64,000 nt of DNA from Daphnia pulex. Its lineage: Eukaryota; Arthropoda; Branchiopoda; Diplostraca; Daphniidae. Made by a program: the position numbers and the translations under genes. Positions 14,746 through 26,349 of the stretch are shown here, piece by piece. The notes beneath the pieces are model-generated. The model was not told where the DNA came from and did no database searches. It saw only the letters and a list, made by a program, of their open reading frames with translations. Every line of letters begins with the position of its first letter. Position 1 is the stretch's first letter. The stretch lies in the NCBI RefSeq assembly GCF_021134715.1, contig NC_060026.1, positions 4,340,001 to 4,404,000 on the forward strand, read 5' to 3'.

Positions 14746-15290
14746 TCTATGTTTTCAAATAATCTTTTTCGGTTATTAATTTGTATCTAATGGGTTTAAT
14801 TTGACTAAGTTAATTTAAAAAAAATGATAAACACTTTTTATTCAATGAAATATTGACAAATTAAAATTCTGAAAATATCGATAGCAACGTCAAATGAAAA
14901 ACAAACAAAAATTGCCGCCATCTAACAATCAGATTTAGAACTTGGGATTCCTAACTACAGCACTACAGCAGCAAATACATTGGATTCAAATAAAGTAAAA
15001 TAATAAAAAATATTATTTGAGCGACATTTTTATTTCGGGATCAAGAATCACGCTCTACACAGAACGGATCACTAAAATAATAAAGAAACCGTGGAATATG
15101 GCGAATTAACTTCACCCCTTTCAAGGGCGGAGTTGAGTGTTACCACGATTTCCGGGTACACGATACGCGTTCCCACTTCCAAAAATGAATTTACAAGTGT
15201 AGAATAATAATTTACATTCTCTTCGTGAGATGAATGAGTTTAAACAAGGAGATTGGCTTTGTCTTTTACACGAGACACGGATTCCAAAGT
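14746..15290. other. Intergenic, 3' flank of the TAF1A-like gene
   Basis: AT-rich stretch downstream of the minus-strand TAF1A-like stop codon. It must contain that gene's 3' end. I see no other gene in it. Confidence 0.6.
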
Positions 15291-18200
15291 CTAGACAGAA
15301 TCACCTTCAGACGCCGATAGGTAATCAGGATCTCTCTCTCGAACATGGCATTTTCTGGCAGTTACCCGACGAGGTTTTGATTGACCATCGCCTGGTTTCA
15401 TTTGCAAAGATATCCCAACATTTTCAACATCAAAAGCTGCGCTAGCATCACCCAGCGAGTTTCCTTTGGCAACCGCTTTTTTGGGTTTACTATTTTGCTT
15501 TGCAGAATTAACGGCAGTAGGTCGCAAAGTTTTTTCTTTCAAAGTCTTTTTCGATTTTTTAGAAGTTGATGGTTTCTCCTCGGACATCAGGGTCTCTTTT
15601 AACACACGATCCAGCAATGCCAATTGCCAATCGCTCGATTCGGAGACTCCGGGTTCACTCTTCTTCTTTCTTCTGGATGAACGGCTGTCCGACGCTGATG
15701 GGTGGTTGGTTTCGTTTCGAGTGGCGTTTCGTAAAGGCACTTTTTTCGATTTGACATCAATTTTTTTCTCTTCTTTCTTCTTGCGTACGGTTTTGGAAGC
15801 GATGGGATCGGGATCGGATGTCGAAACAGAAGCAGACGGCAAGTTGATGTCTTTTTTGGTTTTATTTTGACCTTTTTTCTTTGTAGATGTAACGGCGATA
15901 GGTGGAACAGTTTCATTTGTCGTAGGCTGTTTCGAATTAGAAGTTGATGGTTGATCTTCGGATAACAGGGACTCAGACTCTTTTAGCACACGATCCAACA
16001 ATGCCAATTGCCAATCGCTAGACTCGGAAACTCCTGATTTACTCTTTTTCTTTCTTACGGATGAACGGCTGTCCGAGGCAGGTTGTTGGTTGGTTTCGTT
16101 CTTGGTGGCGTTTTCCAACCGCGCTTTTTTCGATTTGACATCAACTTTCTTTTCCTCTTTCCTCTTGCGTACGATTTTAGGAGAAGAAACGGCTAAGGGA
16201 GCGGTGACATGATCAGATGCCCATACAGAACTGGACGGCAAGTATATCGAACTAATCCTTTTGGCTTTGGGCGGACTTGATTTCACTGTAGAAGGTCCTG
16301 CAATCGGGAGCAAAGTTTCTTCTACTATTCCATGATTGTAGGTACCAGGCTGGTTACATGCTTCTTCTTCCGTGGCTGTTTCAGTCTCCACTGTTGGCAG
16401 CTGGGCGAAATTGGAAGTTGACGATGATTTATCTTGAGATAGCAGAGACTCTTTCAGCGATTCTTTCAACACTCGATCCACCAACGAAATATCCCATCGA
16501 TACGATTTCGAAACTCGGCGTTTGCTCTTTTTCTTCCTTCCTGGTGTAGAACGTTTACTCGAATGGGACTGTTCATTTGTTTTATTCTGGGAGGCGTTTC
16601 GTAGCCGCTTGGTTTTCGACTTAAGGATTTTCATTTTGTTTTTATTTGTGCCTACTGTTATAGGAGTAGAAACGGCTAAAGGCGTGGAGACGACATATGG
16701 CGTAGATGCGACAGGAGAAGATGTTTCCTGGTGAATCGTTGAATTCATTTTCTCCCTGTGGTTGTCATCGTTATTTCGATTGCCTTCTTGATCTTCACCG
16801 AAGATATCTTTGTCTAAAATTTAAACAAACAAGCTATAAAAATAATCTGAAATTCTAATCTACATGTGATTAGTGTACCTTCGTCTTCGCTAAAAAATGC
16901 GAACATGTCTGGACTTGAAACCTCAAAATCCCGGGAAAAACCTTGAAACAGACACACAAGAAATTAAATTTTAATCCTAGAAAGCAGATGGATGTAGTTG
17001 AATTACTTCTATTGTTAAAGTTCGATGCACTTCGGTTAGGTGATTGGACCAACGCTTCTTGGGGTATCACAATCTCTGCTTCAACCACATATTCATCTCC
17101 ATGATCAATCTCGGCTGGCTCTGCTAGATAAGTGGACGCGTGGATGTCCATATCAAGTTTTCTTATAGCTTGAGCGACACTAGTATCAATTTCTCCTTTC
17201 ATACCGTTGCTACAAACGCTAAAACCTGCAAAAACAAAAAAATTAAAAAGGAAACGGCACATGTTATATAATAAAATGTTATGTTTACTGTCAAATTCCA
17301 CAAAACGACAGTGATCTCCATTGGGGATAACGTCTCGTGGTGGATTCGGAAAATCGGAAAACTGCAGGACGGGTGTGAAACAGCCGGAAACAGACGAAGC
17401 TGGTGATACCGATGGATAAGAAGCTATAGATAATAAATACACACAGATTGTTATTATTCAATGAAAAAGTTGTTTTTGCCACACTATAGAAAAGCATTAA
17501 CTTACAAGGTATTGATGCAGGATAATTGTTAGAAATTACTTCTGGCGTATCTCCTTGGCCATCGCTATCTTCATCACTATCTTGGAACTCGTCATCAAAT
17601 TCATCGGAATACGAATCCTCATCATCTGATGATGGAGGAGTGTACTCATCACTTTCATCATCATCTACGGTGAATGATCCCCATCTTCCGTGTTCGACAA
17701 ACGTTGTCCAGCGTTTTTTCGCCAACATACTTACAGTCGGCTGACAAGGATTTGGTTCACACCATTTTGAAGTGCTGTCATTTCCACCGTCCTGCGAAAG
17801 TGACTCATCGGTCATTACGTTGTTGTCGCCATGCTCCCATTCATCCAGGGAAGAATCCAGTGATCCAAAAGATTTCACAGAGCCAGTTGATATTGTAGCC
17901 GATCTCCACGCACGGGTCATGCGGAGCGCTTTGTTTTGGACGCGGATTGTCCTCCTCTTCTTATATCGCTTGGCTATCATATTGCTAATATCAAGTTTTA
18001 ACAGCTTTCTCGTATTTAGATGAATTTTGCCAGTTCGGATGTAATCGGTTTTCCCCATTTTTGAAGTTGCCATCATTTTCGGATACTCTACCGCTATTGC
18101 ATCGGCGTCTATGGCGTTAAACTTGGAAAGAGAAGGAGTCATCTGAGTTTGAGGACTGTTTACGGTCATCTGCGGGACAATTGGCTTTGATACCAATGGT

Positions 18201-20069
18201 ACTGGAATAACTGGTTCCATAGCTGTTTGCAGGGCTTCAATGTGAGAGTCAAATTTGATCTTGGCATGATGTAGTTGTTCCATCAGAGACTTCAACAAAT
18301 GACATCCCTGATGTTCCATGAGACTCACGACAAATGGGTGGTACTGGGACTCCAAGACGTAGCAGACAAAACCCTTGTTGGAATAAAACTCTGCATCATC
18401 AGGTGGTAGAGTAGAAGGTAAACCATAGCGAGGAAGGCGAAAGCAGGGCCACCACTTTTTTCTTTCATTATGCCAGAGATTTATGATTGACTGAAAACAG
18501 TCTTCCGCCTCTGTAAATAGTATCAACAGTTCGTATAACATGGACATTAAAAAAAAAAAAGTTATTTTAGCTGACCTTGCAAGCAAATCCTTTCCAGGAT
18601 TTCGGCCATAATACTCCATCCTTCTTTGATGACAGCCGAAGGTACGTGTTTTACGTAAACGTCTAGAAAGCACATAATCAATTCTAGACATTTGTTCAGA
18701 CCGTTGGGTTCAGGGGCAAATGAAATGAGGCCTGCATCCGAACCGCAATCGGATTCATTGTCAGAGATACTGCAAGTCGCAGAATTAAGAGTATGCAAGT
18801 AGTGTTTACATAGGTCTAATATCTAAAAAAGGAAGAAAAAAAATGGGAGGTTTCCTTTAAGAAATTTAAAAATATTTATGTGACATTAAATAAAAACACC
18901 TTTGAATTTCCAATATCTCTGTTTGCAATCATTTCAAGGAAGGAGATGGTAAGCTTTGGACTGGCTTTTGGAATATGTAACTTGATTATATTCAAAGCAT
19001 GAAGGGCACCAGAGACTCCGAAATTTCCTTTGGACTCTTTTTCAACATACCTATGACAAAATCACCATTTTTCAATTAGCAATGTATGTTGTATTTAAAA
19101 GTATATCATAATATACTTCTCAAGAAATGCTTCGGCTTCTTCTTGTAATTTCAACTTCATCAAAATGTAAGTGTAGGGTTCAACAAACAAAGGCTCAAAG
19201 GTTTTCTTTGTAAACAGCAGTTGGAATGACTCCTTAATAACATGGAGCATCTCATCATCACCAGTATCCATAGTCCGGTAGTCCAAAATGGTCTTGTATC
19301 CCATGAGTAAAGCTGATGAAGCAGCTTTAGCAGTTTCACAATAACTGGTTTCAATTGATAATTCCCTGGCTACAAAAAAAAGTAAAAATTCAGAAATTAT
19401 TAAGAAAAATAAATGCAGAAGAAAAAGCAAGTAAATAAATATATACCAGTAAAATTGCAAGCTTCTTGGTAAGCTTTATCATACATTTCCTTGTTTAAAA
19501 GGAGAACTGTGTGGAATAGAAGCAACTCGTCATGATGGACTTTTTGCGACTTGAAGAATACTTTTTTAAACTCTGATACCAAGGGCAAAAAAAAAGCACA
19601 ATCTTTCTGTAGAAAATTTACAAACATTTTCCACAAAAATTGTTTTCCAACTTGCTGATTTTCAATCTGTCGATGAACACACATTAGTTAAGCAAACATA
19701 TGCAAACTTATTACCGCTTACCAAGTATCTCAAGATTTTAAAGCTCATGTCATAAATGCAATGTTGTTGGCAATGTTTTAGCGCAGAAAACAATTGTGAT
19801 GGTATGTGCATTGGTTCCTGTAATTCTATTACATAAAAGAAAACATGGTTTTGTTTAAGATACAAATTTAAAAGTGTAAAAGCTATTACCTGCTTCAGGA
19901 TTGAAGTCGGTAAGTTTAAAATCATCATTTTCAAATCTTGCGAGAAGGTCGTACTACAAAAGTTTGTGAAGGTATCAAATTTACCGTAAAATAACCTATG
20001 TGCGACATTTTAACAGTTAAGAATACGTACCACTCTTCGCTTTGCCACGATTCTTTCTTCATCTTCCAT
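15291..20069 (-). CDS. TAF1A: TAF1A-like Pol I factor with long repeat-bearing extension
   Basis: Twelve exons: 20069-20031, 19953-19890, 19825-19722, 19666-19447, 19369-19117, 19050-18900, 18822-18576, 18510-17506, 17423-17289, 17225-17007, 16941-16879, 16813-15291. All introns are GT-AG and the 4,023 bases form one frame of 1,340 residues. Residues 1 to about 450 are helical, like TAF1A, the TPR-like subunit of the SL1/TIF-IB complex that positions RNA polymerase I on rDNA. The best motif is WHNERKKWWPCF at residues 372-383, matching the WNSRKNWWPGF region of vertebrate TAF1A at a similar depth. Human TAF1A is about 450 residues, so the remaining 890 are an extension: a basic stretch, an acidic Ser/Asp/Glu patch around 640-680, then three modules in the last exon. 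The start is ATG at 20069, 13 codons before the first donor. The family call is by recognition; the extension's role is unknown. Confidence 0.72.
15513..16643 (-). repeat. Three related protein modules in the last exon of the TAF1A-like gene
   Basis: Modules lie at about 16643-16287, 16178-15891 and 15791-15513. Each runs: basic KxDVKSKKxxLxNAT, NETN, Ser-rich SDSRSS, RKKKS, then a predicted short amphipathic helix SSDWQLALLDRVLKE, an acidic SE(D/E) and PSTS, followed by a T-V-P/R-P-I/T-A-V stretch. Modules 2 and 3 are very close; module 1 is diverged (YRWDISLVDRVLKE). This is internal tandem duplication inside a coding exon. Confidence 0.85.
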
Positions 20070-20265
20070 TATGAACAACACAAATAATGTTCCTCTTCCT
20101 CATATGATTCAATTTTCAGAAAATCTCGAACGAGAACCATGAAGCACATGTGATTTTTGCTTTTCAGCTGTTGCACGAAGAGCAGACTATTTTAAATGGC
20201 GGGTAAATTCGAATTCGAACGTGTTATGCGACATAAATGCCATCTAGAGATGAATTTATAATTAT
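20070..20265. promoter_or_regulatory. 5' flank of the TAF1A-like gene
   Basis: The only sequence between the TAF1A-like start codon and the transposon at 20266, so the transcription start must lie here or inside the transposon. No clear core-promoter element is visible. Confidence 0.4.
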
Positions 20266-21935
20266 ATAAGATAGAAAAGCAAGCTTATCAGCTCGCCGCG
20301 AAGGGATAGTCGTAAGCCAGTTGAAAACTGTCTTAAATGACAAATTCAGGGCCTATGATTAAGTCGGACTTATTCACAATTCACACTTTCCTTCACAGAC
20401 TTTTTGGTCTTAAAAGGGGATTTTTCCGTCACAGTTCAATATCCTCTTGCAAGTCATTTATGTTTAGTTTGCTCAACTCATATTTTCCAATTTTAACAAA
20501 TAAAGTTCAATAATTGAATTTAAAAATAACCATCTTTTAGTTTAAAAACTGCAAAACTTAAATACAAATCTGCTTATTGCGTCATGGTTGGGTCATCAAA
20601 GATTGCGCCATCACGGCGATGCTATGGACATCTGGTGGGGATTTATTTGGTCGGAATATATTCGTAATATTATTTTACTCATGTTTAACCATACATTACG
20701 AATATATTTCAATAAAAAATATTCGACGAAAAGGATTCATTATAAACTTAACACGTTTAGTAAATTACCCGAAGGGTTACTGGTCAAAGTTTCGTTTGCA
20801 GTATGGTACTATGGTTTACATGGGCACCCTCAGTTCTGGTAACACTACACAGATGGCTTTTTGCAGTTATCGTAACACTACATAGATGGATGCACTAGTT
20901 TTTGGCAATTATTGATTGTAATCAACAATTTTATTGCATTTCAATGGCAGTAATCGGTAGCTTACAATTTTTTACATCTATTCTGAAAATTTGGATGCAA
21001 TCGATTCAGGCATTTGATCAAACGGAGTTCTGGTTACTTTTTGACAGAATTTCAATAGCTGTTACAGCAGACGATAATACAGAGACATGTGACAGGGATA
21101 TAAACGTAACGTGACAATCGACTACTATTGTATGATAGAATAGAAGTCACTGTATGTTATCACTGAACGCTATCAATCTCCAGTAAAAGAAGTGCTGATA
21201 GGTAGTTACTTACATTTAATTTTAACAAGATCCGGTGTGACGTGGGGTGGCGGGGCGAAGCCTCCGCCGCACCAAAGTCACGCCTTACCCTTACGCCGCG
21301 CCATATCATATTAGGTTTTTTGGAATTGAATTTTTATTTAATGTTTGGATAGAAACATGCGGAAATATTCTTTTAATATCTTTCTCGATTTCTGCTTATT
21401 ACAATCTTCCGGAAACTAAGGGCATAAATTTTTTTTAAATGTTATTAATTAATCTTAATAATAGGCCTACCTTTCTAACGGAATATTATTATTATTCTAT
21501 AACTATTCTATAGCTCTGCCTTTATAAAACTATACCAATACTACTATACCAACTAGAATACCCTTAACATTCCCTTCGGGTACCTTGCGGCGTACGTACG
21601 CTGCCTACAGTGACAAGCTTACACATGTAGTGGAAACTGGAATTTAAACCTAAGGTGAAAAAGTTGTAGTCGCCACCGCCAGATGTCACTAGCTGTAAAA
21701 CAATTATTTTAGCAGTTTTTCATTAATTATGGAAAAACTGATTAAGTAAATGAAATTATTTTTTCCTGGTCGCACCGCATATTTTTTGTCTAATTTTTAA
21801 GACCAAAAAGTCCGAAATCTGTCTTGAAACACCCGAGCTATGGTGCGGGACATACATACATACAGACAAAGTGACATGGTTTTTATTTTTCTGCGTATGC
21901 AATTATTAGCTTCGCCCTTCGGGCTCGCAATTATG
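20266..21935 (+). mobile_element. Non-autonomous repeat element, copy A (with nested insertion)
   Basis: Near-identical to the reverse complement of 43071-43888, and its ends also match 42299-42895. One end carries a cluster around GCTTATCAGCTCGCCGCGAA, the other GCGAAGCTAATAATTGCATA read on the minus strand. No transposase is present; short open frames such as 20577-20885 are shared only because the DNA is shared. Relative to copy B it carries about 820 extra bases in the middle. I cannot assign a superfamily. Confidence 0.7.
20764..21590. mobile_element. Sequence nested inside repeat copy A
   Basis: Extra DNA absent from copy B. It begins near ACCCGAAGGG and ends near CCCTTCGGGT, a perfect 10-base inverted pair, as expected of a small inverted-repeat element. 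It could instead be ancestral sequence deleted from copy B. No coding content. Confidence 0.45.
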
Positions 21936-22369
21936 GAACGAAAATTCAATCTATTACAACATGATTGGGCATGAATTGGGTTGTGTAAACAGCTAAAACG
22001 ACCGTATGAATTAAATATGAAACCACAGTGCATCAGGAGTGGTGTTAATGTGTCATTTCTACAAAATTTGACGTGTGGAAATTTGTATCCCTTAAGGCCT
22101 TAACTTGATCTTAAACGAATATATATCTATGAAAAGCTATAAGAACTTAAAAGCCTATAGATAAGGAAAATTCGTTGGTCACGCGCTAGGACTTGATAAA
22201 TGGACACCGACGTGATGGGGTGTTACGTAATTAGTACGTGATACCATGGGTATGGAGAGATGGTTGCCAATTGCCATGTTAAATTTCCCATATGGGGATT
22301 AGACGGGAAGCTACTTTTTTACTTGCGACATTTTACTTCTGGCGGGTCAATTAACCGAATCGGCAGGTC
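21936..22369. other. No gene seen
   Basis: AT-rich DNA between two repeat relics. Nothing recognisable. Confidence 0.5.
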
Positions 22370-22809
22370 ATGCCCTCATATCGTTTTGTGAGGCATGTTT
22401 TATCAACAAGCGTACCACTGCTTGCGCCTTTTTAGACGTTAAAGCGCTTTTGAAGCTGCCTGGCACCCCGCAATTCTTGCGGCTCTTGCCCGGCGCGACT
22501 GTCCGACTTACTTGGTCAAACTTGTGTCTTTCTTCCTATCGAACCGACTGGCGCTCCTCACCCATAATGATTCCTCAACCAGCTTTACTATTAATTTAGG
22601 CTGCCGGCTCCTATGGTGAGTCCCATGAGTCAAACGAGCACTTCCTCTTTTATTGCAACTTATTCAGCCAGCCTGGACTCAGCTTCTCCGCAGCGTGTAA
22701 TGAATGTGCGGTACCCAGGCCTCCCTCACTTGACATCATCCCTACGCACCGGATCGTTTGGACAGCAATGGTGCGATACATCTCTGCTACTAAGAGACTC
22801 AGGAGGACT
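22370..22809 (+). mobile_element. Non-LTR retrotransposon reverse transcriptase fragment
   Basis: Plus-strand translation in shifting frames gives the RT palm block ACAFLDVK then AFEAAWHPAILAALARRDCP and LVSFFLSNRLALLTHNDSS, typical of jockey/I-type non-LTR elements. It breaks within AAAGCGCTTTTGAAG by frameshift. At about 22630 it jumps to the C-terminal block EHFLFYCNLFSQPGLSFSAA, ending in LRRT-stop at about 22809. The YxDD core and everything between are deleted, so it is dead. Confidence 0.75.
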
Positions 22810-24270
22810 TAGCTCGGCCACATTTATCTTGTATTTCTGTTGCATGGATCTCACCTTGATACTGTGGCCCTATGTATGGTACGCCGTGTCGGCAGGAGAT
22901 CGACCGCACCATGTGATGACGGATGAAACTTTTCCCAGCTTCGGCTGTCGTGAGGCCAGTGACCTTATTGCTGTATGGACTTTTCCTACTCTGCATCCGT
23001 TTCCCTGTCGTCAGACCTGGTTTGTTTCGACCTCGCCTTTTGCGACGGATGAGATTCCACCGGTTTCTGATCCTGCTCAAGGTTTGTTATCTTATGATAT
23101 CATGACTTCATGAGAAATCATATGAGGGTAAGAGAATTTTGAAACTTCCTTATCTCATGGGGGTGCTTGTGAGTTCTCATTACATGAGAAATCATATGAG
23201 GATATGCGAATTTATTCATTCATCCTCCTTAAATGAGTTATGGTTTATGATAAATCATATGAGGGTAACAGATTCTGGCAACTTACTTATCTCAAGTGAA
23301 CGTTTGCGAGTCCTCATTACATGCATACTAGGATATGCGAATTTTTTTCATTCAGCCTCCTCACATGAGTTTTGGTTGATGAGAAATCATTTGAGGATAA
23401 GAGATTTTTATATCCTCGCTCTACATGAGAAAGCATAACATTTTCTTAACGTGTATGAAAAATTAGTTAGTCATCAGTATTTCAGTACATATTATGAAAA
23501 ATTATGACCACAGCTTTTTTGGATCTGCTAAGATTCGATCCTCTTTTACTCAAACCTTTTTTTTTAATAATGAAAAAAATATGCAAAAAAACTTGTAAAC
23601 ATTGCACATCAATCAATTCGCCTCACAATTCTGCGTCGATTGATGTACAAACATATGAAATCAAAGAAAATAAAAATTTATTCACAATTTTCTGTTCGGA
23701 ATTTGCGTAAGCTGTCTGAAATTCTCATTTTGGCCTGTTTTTCTATTTTCATTGATATTTAAGAAAATTTTTAAAAATAACAAGAAACCCTTGTATAATA
23801 TTGTAGATCTTTCAATTCTCTATCGATTGATATAATTAGTTAAGGGATCTTTCTAGTTTAAACTTTAAAAATTCCTTACCCTGTAAAATTTTTTACTAAC
23901 TGAGTAACTGACATCAAAGAGTCAAAATTTTCAGCCGTAAGCAAAATTGAGAAATTTCAAAAAAAAAATTTCAAAAGAAAAATTGACAAATTCAGTAATC
24001 AGTAATTTCCCCATTTTCAATGGGATTCACTTTCATTTCATATTAGGGCGTTTAAATGAACTTGACTTGTTATATTTACAAGGAAAAGCAAAGGATTTGC
24101 ATTATAGCTTTACTTTTCTGTCACCCTGGAGAGTATGATTACCAATTCTTTACACTGTGTTCTATAAAATAAACAGTAGATTACACAATGGTATTGTCTT
24201 CATGAAAAGCACAAATTGCCCTTGAAATGAGCTGCTGTACAAAACAATGATCAAATTTTCATATTACCGT
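22810..24270. other. Intergenic with a degenerate tandem repeat
   Basis: No gene. The tandem repeat at 23105-23440 is listed separately; the remainder is AT-rich and featureless. Confidence 0.5.
23105..23440. repeat. Imperfect tandem repeat, period about 137 bp
   Basis: The word ATGAGAAATCATATGAGG and variants recur at about 23109, 23184, 23247 and 23378. They are followed by alternating GTAAGAGA and ATATGCGAATTT tails, giving a higher-order unit of roughly 137 bp repeated about two and a half times. Confidence 0.75.
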
Positions 24271-24276
24271 AAGAAA

Positions 24277-25837
24277 ATGGCTGATACGCACGAAGAATTA
24301 GGATCCTGGCCCTGTGATAGGTAAAGTTTTTACTCATGCAGGTGCACGTTTGTTAACAAACCTGAAGACTCGGAATGCGCCCTGTGTGAACCCACTATAC
24401 GTAAGGTTTTTTTATTTTAAGTTAATCTTACTAAATATATATGGAATTTTACTGTTTTTTTCTTAGTTGTAATCCAGGATAATTTAACGCACCCCGAGAG
24501 TCCCGACTGGGACAACATTGATTATGAAGGGGTTGGTGAGGATGGGCAAAGCGAGGATGATCAAGACGAAGTTGGAGACCAAACCGAAAAGGATGAGCCT
24601 AAAATAGAGAAAGCAACAGCGGCAACGGAAATTCCAGACAAACAGTGTGAGACAAGCGTTGCAGGTCCTAGCAATTGGAAAAAGAGGCAAACTAGAAAGA
24701 GAGATAGGAAGAATGCGAAGAAGCCCAGAGCTGAACCATCTTCTTCATCTGATGAAGTCAATACCACCTTGTATGTATGTATGTATGTATATTAAAATTT
24801 CTATACCGCATTTTCTCATATACTAAAATACGTTCAAATGACGGTTATACAAGGGGAGCTATGAATCAGTGACGTGCAGTTAAAGCAGGATATGACAAAG
24901 TAAAAAGGTGTGTCTTGAGGAGTTTCTTGAATTCAAGTCTGATGTTTGTGGAGCGAATCACCGGTGGCAGTTTGTTCCAGTGGTGCGGGGCGAAAGTTGT
25001 GAAAGACCTCTTCTGGTAGGTCGGTTTAGGTGTGGTGCTCTTCTTCTTCCTCCTTCTCGTGGTTGAAGACATAACTCCAAGGCTTCTGGCCCCGTTGCGA
25101 ATGCCGGAATGGTCAGGGACGTGGAGTTGAATGCACTTCCGTAGGTAGACTGGTGCAGTTCCTTGCAGGCAGTCGAAGACGAGGAGTAGGATCTTGAAGA
25201 GGACCCTGAATTTAATGGGGAGCCAATGCAGGAGGAATCTTGATACCTCTGTGGATATTGCGCCACGGTAGATAAGACGGGCAGCAGAGTCCTGTACTGA
25301 TTGGAGTGGTCTCAGTTTCATCTGTGGAAGGCCGGCTAACAAGGAATTGGCATAGTCCAGGTGTGTGATGACAAGGGAGTGAACGAGGAACTTAGTGGCT
25401 TCGGTTGTCAGGTGACCTCTTATCTTGCCCAACCGATAGAGATTGAAGTTGGCGGCCCTCACAATGGCGGAAATCTGTCGATCCATTGTCAGGTCAGAGC
25501 TAAGCTGAACGCCTAGGACTCTGGCTGATGTTAAAGGTTCGAGGAGGTTAACACCGACACGTAGGGGAAGCGAGATTAGCCTGTTGGCGAGTTCAGAGGG
25601 AGCGAAGTAGAGAAATTCGCTCTTTTGTGGGTTAAGTTTGACCCAGTTGTATTAAAACCAGTCGATTAAGTCGCCAGCACACATTGACAAGATCCTGAGT
25701 GCGTCGAATTGGTCGAGACAGTCTCGTGAGAATCCAAATTCGAGGTAAATAGCAGTGTCGTCCGAGTACTGCTCGATGCTAACGCCGTACAGTACCTTTG
25801 GCAGATAAATTTAAGGAGAAATGCGACTCGAGCAGTG
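24277..25837 (+). pseudogene. RanBP2-type zinc finger gene, array copy 1 (broken)
   Basis: Exon-equivalents 24277-24320, 24342-24400 and 24467-24771, resuming at about 25801-25837. Exons 1-2 encode GSWPCDRCTFVNKPEDSECALC, fitting the RanBP2/NZF pattern W-x-C-x2-C-x3-N-x6-C-x2-C, which often binds RNA or ubiquitin. Exon 3 encodes an acidic stretch, then SNWKKRQTRKRDRK and a Ser-rich end. Two lesions: the first intron is only 21 bp, and if it is not removed TAG-G-TAA gives a stop right after the second zinc cysteine; and a non-LTR retrotransposon sits inside exon 3. The terminal exon seen in copies 4 and 6 is not found. Confidence 0.75.
24772..25798 (-). mobile_element. CR1/L2-like non-LTR retrotransposon, 5'-truncated
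   Basis: Minus-strand frames encode the end of a reverse transcriptase. YSDDTAIYL (YxDD catalytic box) at about 25770 is followed by an in-frame stop, then ITHLDYANSLLAGLP, LQSVQDSAARLIY, LLHWLPIKFRVLFKILLLVF and APVYL, the classic CR1/L2 C-terminal signature. The 3' end carries a (TATG)n tail at 24772-24791. Flanks ACCTTG (24766-24771) and ACCTTTG (25794-25800) look like a short target-site duplication in exon 3 of the host zinc-finger gene. Confidence 0.85.
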
Positions 25838-25945
25838 GTAAGAATTTGATTTTACTTTTATCATTTGAAGAGAAAGAAGAAGATAAGATAAGAATTTAGC
25901 ATTTGTTCAGTTTTACCTAATTGGATTTTTGATTACCGTAAGGAA

Positions 25946-26349
25946 ATGGCTGATAAGAACGAAGAATTAGGATCCTGGCCCTGTGATAGGTAAAGTCAAA
26001 TAGTAATATTTATTTCCTTTAGTTATTAACTTATTTTTTACTCATGCAGGTGCACGTTTCTTGACAAACCCGAAAACTCGGAATGTGCTGTTTGTGATCC
26101 AATCACTCGTAAGGTTTTTTATTGTAAGTTAATCCTACTAAATATATATTTCTTTTTTCTTTCTTTTTCTTAGTTCCTATGGAGGACAATTTGACGCACC
26201 CAGAAAGTCCAGACTATGACAAGATCATTAATGACTATCTAGCGGATGGTGAGGATGGGTCAAGTGAGGATGATGAAGTTGGAGCAAAAAAGGATGAGCA
26301 AAAAATTCAGAAAAATTCTCAAATTGGAAACCAAAAACGATCAGAATAA
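25946..26349 (+). CDS. RanBP2-type zinc finger protein, array copy 2 (short)
   Basis: Exons 25946-25989, 26050-26108 and 26174-26349, GT-AG introns of 60 and 65 bp, one frame of 92 residues. Zinc ligands are C13, C16, C27 and C30 after W11; the usual Asn between the pairs is Asp (D20), so binding may be altered. The acidic segment starts LPMEDNLTHPESPDYDKIIN, shared by all copies. It ends early at TAA instead of running into the WKKRKTRKRERE basic tail of copies 4 and 6, so it is a truncated paralogue. Function of this family is not known to me; an RNA- or ubiquitin-binding role is inference from the finger type. Confidence 0.55.

Noticed and set aside
15466..15870. Plus-strand frame of 134 codons
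   Set aside because: Lies antisense to the repeat-bearing last exon of the TAF1A-like gene and only mirrors its codon pattern.
23105..23440. CRISPR-like array
   Set aside because: Repeats are imperfect, long and of uneven spacing in eukaryotic DNA; an ordinary degenerate tandem repeat.
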